A stretch of 38,096 nucleotides of DNA from Candidatus Methanoflorens crillii (lineage in GTDB: Archaea; Halobacteriota; Bog-38; Methanoflorentales; Methanoflorentaceae). The stretch lies in assembly GCA_003162175.1 (NCBI GenBank), contig PMMR01000060.1:1-38096 (forward strand), read 5' to 3'. Below the pieces are notes generated by a model, which was not told the DNA's origin, searched no databases, and saw only the letters and a list, made by a program, of their open reading frames with translations. Position 1 is the first letter of the stretch. Each line of letters opens with the position of its first letter. Both the position numbers and the translations under genes were made by a program. Below, piece after piece: positions 32,459-38,096 of the stretch.

Positions 32459-33538
32459 ATGAACATTGGCTATGTTTCAGATGTAGTCTATCCTTTCGTG
32501 AAGGGCGGGGCTGAGAAGCGTATCTACGAAATGGCAAAGCGTTTTGCCACAAATGACGAAGTGCACATTTTTGGCGTGAAGTGGTGGAAAGGAAAGAACG
32601 ATATTGATTTGAGCGGGATTCACCTCCATGGCGTGTGCAAACCGCTCAGCCTTTATGCAGGAGAGCGCCGGTCTTTTCGAGAAGCAGCAAGATTTGCAGG
32701 CAGTTTGCGCCCCATTTTTAAGCAAGACCTCGACATCATTGACTGCAATCAATTTCCGTATTTACACTGCTTTCCCTCGAGGCTAATTTCGCAACTTAAG
32801 AGTGTACCCTTAATCATTACGTGGCACGAGTTTTGGGGAGACTACTGGTACGAGTACTTGGGCAAGCCCGGATTCTTTGGCAAGCTGACGGAGAGAGCAG
32901 CCCTGATGATAGCGGACGAAGTGGTCGCTGTCTCTACGACCACGAAAGAACTTCTCGAGCATTTCAGAAAAAGTGTATCACTCGTGCCGAATGGGGTCGA
33001 TATCTCGTTGATCGATTCGATCGCACCGACTGAAATCTCAGTCGACGCGCTATTTGTGGGAAGGCTCATTCCTGAAAAAAACGTCGAATTGCTGTTACGA
33101 GCGATGCCCCCAAGCAAAACGCTTTGCATAGTCGGCGAAGGTCCCGAAAAAGCAAGACTCGTTCAACTCTCTAAAGAACTTAACACTAACGTGCGTTTCC
33201 GCTCAGAATTGCCTTACGAAGACCTCATAGGGGTGATGAAAGCCGCAAATTCGTTAGTTTTGCCTTCCAGCCGTGAAGGCTTTGGCATCGTTGCTCTCGA
33301 GGCGCTAGCTTGTGGTACGCCCGTCATTACAAGCAATACTCAAAAAAATGCAGCAAGAGGGCTCATCACGCACGGAGAGAACGGATTTATCGTTGATCTG
33401 ACAGAGGATCAGCTCCGATCCGCGCTGCTTGAAGTTGACAAAAAGCGTATGCGGCGCGCGGCAAAAGCTGGCGCAGCTTTCTTTGACTGGAATCTCCTGA
33501 GTGCAGAACTTCGAAAGTTATATGCGTCGCTTACGTAA
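32459..33538 (+). CDS. GT4-family glycosyltransferase
   Basis: A 359-residue GT-B enzyme. The N-terminal domain has YPFVKGGAEKRIYEMAKR (acceptor-side glycine loop). The C-terminal domain has VGRLIPEKNVELLLRA, IVGEGPEKARL and the nucleotide-sugar motif SSREGFGIVALEALACGTPVI with its E-x7-E. It shows no signal peptide or membrane segment, so it is likely peripheral on the inner membrane face. It lies eight bases after the GT2 gene and is probably cotranscribed. Sugar and acceptor cannot be read from sequence. Confidence 0.9.
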   Translation: MNIGYVSDVVYPFVKGGAEKRIYEMAKRFATNDEVHIFGVKWWKGKNDIDLSGIHLHGVCKPLSLYAGERRSFREAARFAGSLRPIFKQDLDIIDCNQFPYLHCFPSRLISQLKSVPLIITWHEFWGDYWYEYLGKPGFFGKLTERAALMIADEVVAVSTTTKELLEHFRKSVSLVPNGVDISLIDSIAPTEISVDALFVGRLIPEKNVELLLRAMPPSKTLCIVGEGPEKARLVQLSKELNTNVRFRSELPYEDLIGVMKAANSLVLPSSREGFGIVALEALACGTPVITSNTQKNAARGLITHGENGFIVDLTEDQLRSALLEVDKKRMRRAAKAGAAFFDWNLLSAELRKLYASLT

Positions 33539-33663
33539 GCGGAACGTGAGTTGCAACGATTCGTGGAACATCGGCGACTTCAAAAACATTATTACAGCGG
33601 GCACCATTGTATGAGCAACCGCATATCGCGAAGCTTAAATTACGTAGAAACAGAGGCCATGCA

Positions 33664-34830
33664 GTGAACATATTGCTGGTAAGTGAGCTTTTTCCTTTTT
33701 GCGACGCCGCCGGCGAATTGCAGATGCTGGGGGGAGGGGAAAACCACATGTATGCCTTAGGCCGCGAGCTTTCGGGTCGGCATCACGTCGCGGTGCTGAC
33801 ATCACACGTGCCGGCAGCCACGTATCCAGAAGACCGATTTCCGTTCCACGTATACACCATATACAACCGCAAAACCGCGGGTAAACGCGCAGCGAATCTG
33901 CGATATGCATTCCGCCTGTCGCGAGAGTTAAGGCGTATCAGCAACCATTTCGACGTCATCGTTCCTCAAACATTCATACCTGTCTTCTCAGCCTCGCTCA
34001 GTCGCACAAAGGTGCCGGTCGTGCCGATCGTGCACGACGTGTACCAGCCTCTGCCGTTGGCGAACGGCATCTCCGCGTGGCGTGATCTGCAAGGAGGCGA
34101 CACTTTAAGGGGGGTGCAAGCTTGTTTGCTGGAACGCGCCTGTCTTCGCTACGCCTCGACCTGCCCGATCACAATAACCGTCTCCGACCCTACTTTTGAG
34201 ATATTAAAATATTGGATCCCCCGGCACAAAATTAGAGTCACAGGCAACGGCATATACCTAAGAGAGTTCACGCAGAACACGAAGGAAATTGATGTCATTT
34301 GTATAGCACGCTTCGACGCGCCTTACAAGAACATAGACATAGTGTGTGAGGCGCTATTCGACACGGAGGTTCAAACAGTCATCGTCGGTGATGGAACGCT
34401 CCGACCCACTCTTGAACGTCGCTGGGCGAGCGAGAACATCAAGTTCGCTGGTCACGTTAGTGAAACAAGAAAAAAAGAGCTGCTTTCAAAATCCAAAATT
34501 CTGTTATCTGCGTCTTCTGTCGAAGGATTCGGAATAACACTTCTCGAAGGCCTCGCATCAGGTTGCTTGGTAGCAGCCAGCGACATAGCCCCACATCGAT
34601 TCATTGACCACGGTTCTGACATCATAAAATTCTTTCCCGTGGGGGATAGCGAGGCGGTAAAAAGCGCTGTTATTGAACTTCTACAACTTTCTGGTGAAGA
34701 GCGCGCTTCGCTTCGAAAACGCGCTAACTCGCTAGTCTCTCACTACTGGAACTGGCAGGTAATCGCCCACAAAACCGAAATCTTTCTTGATTCCGTGGCA
34801 CAGACTCACCGTGCACAGCGGGCGTGTTGA
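33664..34830 (+). CDS. GT4-family glycosyltransferase
   Basis: A 388-residue GT-B enzyme from GTG 33664. It opens NILLVSELFPFCDAAGELQM and has GGGENHMYALGREL as the acceptor-side loop. Later segments are VTGNGIYL, CIARFDAPYKNIDIV, IVGDGTLRPTLERR and SSVEGFGITLLEGLASG with E-x7-E. The GTG is chosen because GAGG lies seven bases before it; the frame extends to TTG 33607 without homology. An AT-rich CTTAAATTA at 33634 could be a separate promoter, since 125 bases part it from the previous gene. It is the third gene of a likely surface-glycan group. Confidence 0.88.
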   Translation: MNILLVSELFPFCDAAGELQMLGGGENHMYALGRELSGRHHVAVLTSHVPAATYPEDRFPFHVYTIYNRKTAGKRAANLRYAFRLSRELRRISNHFDVIVPQTFIPVFSASLSRTKVPVVPIVHDVYQPLPLANGISAWRDLQGGDTLRGVQACLLERACLRYASTCPITITVSDPTFEILKYWIPRHKIRVTGNGIYLREFTQNTKEIDVICIARFDAPYKNIDIVCEALFDTEVQTVIVGDGTLRPTLERRWASENIKFAGHVSETRKKELLSKSKILLSASSVEGFGITLLEGLASGCLVAASDIAPHRFIDHGSDIIKFFPVGDSEAVKSAVIELLQLSGEERASLRKRANSLVSHYWNWQVIAHKTEIFLDSVAQTHRAQRAC

Positions 34831-34849
34831 ACAGTCGCGCGTAAAGCTT

Positions 34850-35443
34850 CTAAGTCGCTTCCTCACCGCTATCAAATTCTATGGAACTTGAGATGGCTGC
34901 AGATATCGAGTCAACTCCATCAAGCCACTCTGCCACGTAGCTGTCTTCCAATTCGGCAATAGTTTCTTGACGCAGCGCCTCGCCTGCGATAACTCGCGCA
35001 CCGACCTTTCCTACTATCGCTAAGGCCAGATCGAAGTGCCCCTTTTTTTCTTGATCCAGTGCGTCTTGTATTAGTTCGTCCATAGAGGCCTTGTCTGCAA
35101 AAGACGCTTTCACGTAGCTCTCAAACGATGCGAAGGCGCCAACCAGAGAAGCTTGAATGAGTCCTATTAAGTCGTCAAGCTCCACGTCACCTGTGTCAGC
35201 TTTTTCCTCTGTTATCGCCTCAATGTTATGTAAGCCATCTAAAGATTCTTCACGCGTGAGTTTGCCGATTTCGAAACCTCTAACAACCTTACAGCACGCA
35301 ATTATTACGTCTTCTTCCATTTCAACGAATACTGTGGTGGCCGTCCCGTCCATGTTTTTGTAGTCACTTTGCCTTGCGCAGTCTATCCAGTTGCGCCAGC
35401 GCTCCTCATTAAACGGCACGTAGGGCTTCTTTGCGTTTTTCAT
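34850..35443 (-). CDS. DUF2150 family protein
   Basis: A 197-residue acidic, helical, soluble-looking protein. The N-terminal segment RWRNWIDCARQSDYKN and the later LDDLIGLIQASLVGAFASFESYV fit the archaeal DUF2150 family, known to me from methanogenic and related euryarchaea; no function is established. It shows no signal peptide or transmembrane helix. It starts at ATG 35443 with a TATA-like AAATTATA at 35485-35492, giving a leader of about 20 bases. It converges closely on the glycosyltransferase genes, from which it is transcriptionally separate. Confidence 0.85.
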   Translation of the reverse strand: MKNAKKPYVPFNEERWRNWIDCARQSDYKNMDGTATTVFVEMEEDVIIACCKVVRGFEIGKLTREESLDGLHNIEAITEEKADTGDVELDDLIGLIQASLVGAFASFESYVKASFADKASMDELIQDALDQEKKGHFDLALAIVGKVGARVIAGEALRQETIAELEDSYVAEWLDGVDSISAAISSSIEFDSGEEAT

Positions 35444-35484
35444 CTTGTAACCTTGTGTAATTTGTTGCCGACACGTACTTCGGG

Positions 35485-35492
35485 TATAATTT
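35485..35492 (-). promoter_or_regulatory. TATA box of the DUF2150 gene
   Basis: Minus strand AAATTATA lies 42-49 bases upstream of ATG 35443. Confidence 0.45.
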
Positions 35493-35546
35493 GATCATAT
35501 TTATACGTTTCAGCCGCTTGCCGGTAGCTCTAAATAAAGCGTTCGT

Positions 35547-35672
35547 TCAATTAAGTACGAATTCGATTGCGCCAGCGCGTTGTGCGCACGTGACGCCGTA
35601 GGGCGCGTCCGCATCGAAACCTCGGCTGCACCATTGACAACGTAGCCAGTGAACATGAACAGAGCATAACAT
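35547..35672 (-). pseudogene. Possible zinc-ribbon remnant
   Basis: A 41-codon minus-strand frame with ATG ends in LRCQWCSRGFDADAP followed by YGVTCAQRAGAIEFVL. The spacing C-x2-C ... Y-x2-C-x5-G-x-IEFV recalls the N-terminal zinc ribbon of threonine synthase, but the fourth cysteine is missing and a stop follows at once. It overlaps the start of the ABC ATPase gene. It may be the relic of a gene displaced by the transporter, or coincidence. The rest of the 227-base gap 35444-35670 holds only promoter-like AT stretches. Confidence 0.2.
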
Positions 35673-36363
35673 GTTGATGGTAGAAGCGCACCGCGTGCAC
35701 AAAATATACGAATTGAACGGCCTGAAAGTCCACGCGCTCAGAGACGTGAACCTGCTAATCGAAAAAGGGGATATGGTAGTAATTATGGGCCCAAGTGGCT
35801 GCGGCAAGACCACCCTCCTTAACTGTCTCTCGGGGCTCGACGCACCAACGTCGGGAATGGTCAAAATCGAAGGGATTCCGCTCTCACAAATGAACGACAA
35901 TGAACTGTCGGAATATCGCGCCACCAGGATGGGATTTGTCTTTCAATCGTTCAATCTCCTGCCCGTCCTGACTGCCCTAGAAAATGTTGAGCTGCCGCTG
36001 CTTGTAGCAGGCATTAACGAGAAAGATGCGCGTTTGCGGGCCTTAAGCATGCTCTCGCGTGTTGATCTCGAAGAGTGGGCACATCACAGACCAATGGAAC
36101 TCAGCGGAGGACAACAACAGCGAGTGGCGATCGCCCGGGCGCTCATAAGCAGGCCAGCAATCATCTGGGCAGATGAGCCGACAGGAAACTTAGACTCAGC
36201 AGGCGCAGACCAGATCACAGCGCTTCTGAAAACGCTGAATAAGGCTAACCGACAGACATTTGTTATCGTCACACACGATCCGTCCGTTGCAAAGACCGCG
36301 GATCGACTGATCAGCATGAAAGACGGAGCTATACTCTCAGAATCAGCTACGCCCAATGTCTGA
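35671..36363 (+). CDS. ABC transporter ATP-binding protein (LolD/MacB type)
   Basis: A 230-residue ATPase of the mechanotransmission-type MacB/LolD/FtsE group. Walker A is GPSGCGKTT near residue 41. The Q-loop lies in [22 protein letters not shown], the signature is LSGGQQQR, Walker B is [13 protein letters not shown], and the switch histidine is in VTHD. The extended post-Walker-A region and ENVELPL favour the MacB class. It is followed after 30 bases by its FtsX-like permease. The substrate is unknown. The start is ATG 35671; a TATA-like CTAAATAAAG lies at 35530-35539. Confidence 0.95.
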   Translation: MLMVEAHRVHKIYELNGLKVHALRDVNLLIEKGDMVVIMGPSGCGKTTLLNCLSGLDAPTSGMVKIEGIPLSQMNDNELSEYRATRMGFVFQSFNLLPVLTALENVELPLLVAGINEKDARLRALSMLSRVDLEEWAHHRPMELSGGQQQRVAIARALISRPAIIWADEPTGNLDSAGADQITALLKTLNKANRQTFVIVTHDPSVAKTADRLISMKDGAILSESATPNV

Positions 36364-36382
36364 TTGGCCAAGTGCGCAGATT

Positions 36383-36387
36383 GAGGG
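36383..36387 (+). promoter_or_regulatory. Shine-Dalgarno of the permease gene
   Basis: GAGGG lies six bases before ATG 36394 and supports this start for the partial gene. Confidence 0.55.
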
Positions 36388-36393
36388 ACGTAA

Positions 36394-38096
36394 ATGTACT
36401 CAGCGATGTACTTAGCACTTCTCGGCTGCGCCGTGACTGTAATCTTGCTTTTTGCCGCGCTTGCAGTTACAAACAAGTCAATCTTCACAATGGGCGTAAG
36501 AAACATCGTACGACGCCCGAAAAGCGCCGCTATTATAGTCGGAGCGCTATTGGTGAGCACAGCAATTATCTCAGGGTCGCTCGTTGCGAGTAGCTCCCTT
36601 AGTTATTCTGTCGTCAAGGCAACGTACGATTCACTTGGCAACATTGATGAAACCATTGCCGCGAATGGCCAACCATTTAACTATTCACTATATCAGCACG
36701 TTGTAGCAGATTCAGCGATAACTAACAATACAGACGGCATCTCTCCAAGCCTCTACGGGGGGGTCCCATCTGTGGACGATGTTACCAGCGGCATTACGTC
36801 AACCGGAGTGACGCTCGTCGGCTTGAACTTCACCCTGGACGCCCCCTTTGGTGATTTTGTTCTACTGAACGACACACACACCAACGCGAGCGATTTGAGT
36901 GGCAGTCAAGTCCTAATCAACGACAAGCTTGCGCAAGATTTGGATGCACATACCGGCGATAGGCTTGCCATTTATTACGGCGAGAACGCATCTTCTGTAA
37001 AAGCTTACACATTCACGGTTAAGTACATCGCAAAAAACGAAGGCAAGGCGCAGTACGAGTTGAATGAAAATATCTTTATGCAGCTTAGTGCGGCGCAAAC
37101 TGTTTTTCAACACGAAGGCCAAATCAATGAGATTAGGGTCTCGAACCTTGGCGATGCTGAATCAGGAGCAGCCAAATCTGGTAATGTGTCAGCACTTCTC
37201 ACGCAAGGCTTGCAAGGGACGTCGCAACGATTCGACGTCAATCCCGTCAAACAAAACATGCTGGCCGCTGCAGATGCGCGTGGCGCCCAGTTTTTAAACT
37301 TCCTCCTCGCCCTAGGAACGTTTTCAATCATAACAAGCGCGATGCTGATTGTCACCGTTTTTGTGACGCTGTCTGAACAGCGTAGAAGTGAGCTCGGGTT
37401 GGCCCGCGCTTTGGGCATGAAACGAAGGCACGTTATACTCCTCTTTCTTTTTGAAGGGGTAACCTGCGCGATACTGGCCGTAGCCATCGGGTCAGTACTA
37501 GGGATCGGAATCGGCGCTGGTCTTATAAATACGCTCAACGCAGCCACTATAGCAGCAAGCCCCGCAGGGGCGTCCCTTGTTCTGCATTATGATGTCACGG
37601 ACCTCGTGACCGCATTTCTCATAGGTCTACTTGTCACGATCTCAACAATCGCGTTCGCTTCGTACAGAATAAGCAGGTTGAATATCGTCCGCGCGATACG
37701 AAATGTCGAAAATTCGGAAAGGGCGCCGCGCCTACCTCGGGGAGCGCCCACTCTCGGCGTGGGTCTACTAGTTTTCGGGTTTGCCGCGTACGGCGTTTCA
37801 CCTCAAAGTCTAGCAGCGCATATTCTTGCACCCACGCTCATCATCTTTGGCTTTGCCCTCGTCGCCCTAAGAGTCATGAAACGACAGCAGATACTCACGT
37901 TAGCAGGAGCAGCTCTCGTGCTCTACAACGCAGGCGTGATCCTTAGCACCTCAGGCTTCAGCAATTTCGCCGCGACGGTTGGTTTCACCGTGAGCTGCCT
38001 TCTCTTAGTGCTAGGCGCGGTTCTTGTAGTTCTCGCCAACACTACCTCATTTGTGAAGCTATTCTCCATGCTGTTGACAAAGCTTAAAGCCAGTCA
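36394..38096 (+). CDS. MacB/FtsX-type ABC transporter permease (partial, runs off the window)
   Basis: Open from ATG 36394 to the window end (567 codons, no stop). A first N-terminal helix (YLALLGCAVTVILLFAALAV) and a second near SAAIIVGALLVSTAIISGSL flank RNIVRRPK. A large external domain of about 230 residues with several NxS/T sequons follows. Then comes the FtsX domain (FSIITSAMLIVTVFVTLSEQ, then RRSELGLARALGMKRRHVI) with its following helices, and a further run of hydrophobic segments from about residue 450. Together with the preceding ATPase it would move a substrate across, or extract one from, the membrane. The substrate is unknown. Confidence 0.92.
   Translation, partial: MYSAMYLALLGCAVTVILLFAALAVTNKSIFTMGVRNIVRRPKSAAIIVGALLVSTAIISGSLVASSSLSYSVVKATYDSLGNIDETIAANGQPFNYSLYQHVVADSAITNNTDGISPSLYGGVPSVDDVTSGITSTGVTLVGLNFTLDAPFGDFVLLNDTHTNASDLSGSQVLINDKLAQDLDAHTGDRLAIYYGENASSVKAYTFTVKYIAKNEGKAQYELNENIFMQLSAAQTVFQHEGQINEIRVSNLGDAESGAAKSGNVSALLTQGLQGTSQRFDVNPVKQNMLAAADARGAQFLNFLLALGTFSIITSAMLIVTVFVTLSEQRRSELGLARALGMKRRHVILLFLFEGVTCAILAVAIGSVLGIGIGAGLINTLNAATIAASPAGASLVLHYDVTDLVTAFLIGLLVTISTIAFASYRISRLNIVRAIRNVENSERAPRLPRGAPTLGVGLLVFGFAAYGVSPQSLAAHILAPTLIIFGFALVALRVMKRQQILTLAGAALVLYNAGVILSTSGFSNFAATVGFTVSCLLLVLGAVLVVLANTTSFVKLFSMLLTKLKAS

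Noticed and set aside
33539-33663. Minus-strand frame between the two GT4 genes containing GCSYNGARC
   Set aside because: Part of it is antisense to the glycosyltransferase, with no promoter or homology; treated as chance.
1-38096. tRNA, rRNA, CRISPR array, insertion sequence, integrase
   Set aside because: Searched by eye in all gaps; no cloverleaf with GTTCRA arm, no regularly spaced repeats and no transposase motifs were seen. A covariance-model scan would be needed for small C/D or H/ACA RNAs.

Overview
The window is an archaeal chromosome segment from a euryarchaeal methanogen or close anaerobic relative. The evidence is a full archaeal information-processing array (PCNA, heterodimeric primase, GINS, L44e, S27e, aIF2-alpha, Nop10), hypusinated aIF5A with its modifying enzymes, ether-lipid geranylgeranyl reductase, coenzyme F420 and tetrahydromethanopterin genes, and a protein carrying the methanogenesis marker 9 domain. 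Promoters look archaeal (TATA boxes, several apparently leaderless starts). Starts are often GTG or TTG. A DUF2150 gene and pcn-priL-priS gene order lean towards class II methanogens or relatives (Methanomicrobia, Methanophagales, Archaeoglobi); I cannot place it more closely. I see no rRNA, tRNA, CRISPR array or mobile element.

Layout: pyrB-pyrI (+) and a HTH regulator (-); mtnA plus an ACT-domain regulator (+); dys-speB-aIF5A (-), a hypusine cassette; nadK (+). From 15306 down to 7234 a long minus-strand array runs pcn, priL, priS, gins, rpl44e, rps27e, aIF2-alpha, nop10, a PAC2 chaperone, a small ferredoxin, geranylgeranyl reductase and rnhB, with several overlapping junctions. A PTPS/QueD-family gene (-) and rlmE plus an EMC3/TMCO1-like insertase gene (+) diverge from a shared AT-rich promoter. 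Then trm1 and a three-gene lpdD-like/ubiX/ubiD cassette (-), probably the decarboxylase step of the archaeal mevalonate pathway.

From 21307 to 27861 lies a C1-coenzyme region: cofD (F420), marker 9 protein, CitG-family protein, DUF447 flavin-fold protein, DmrX-type dihydromethanopterin reductase, a PHP phosphoesterase on the opposite strand, and the archaeal dihydropteroate synthase-like protein. It is followed by thrS, a newly called 52-residue membrane protein and a tRNA ms2t6A methylthiotransferase (-), three glycosyltransferases (+), DUF2150 (-), and a MacB/LolD-type ABC ATPase with its permease, which runs off the end.

Several genes too short or too interrupted for easy detection were found by translating gaps: a 55-residue 2[4Fe-4S] ferredoxin, Nop10, S27e, the 52-residue membrane protein and the partial permease. 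The least explained pieces are coding-like frames without good starts at 1380-1574 and 21017-21151, and a zinc-ribbon-like remnant at 35547-35672.
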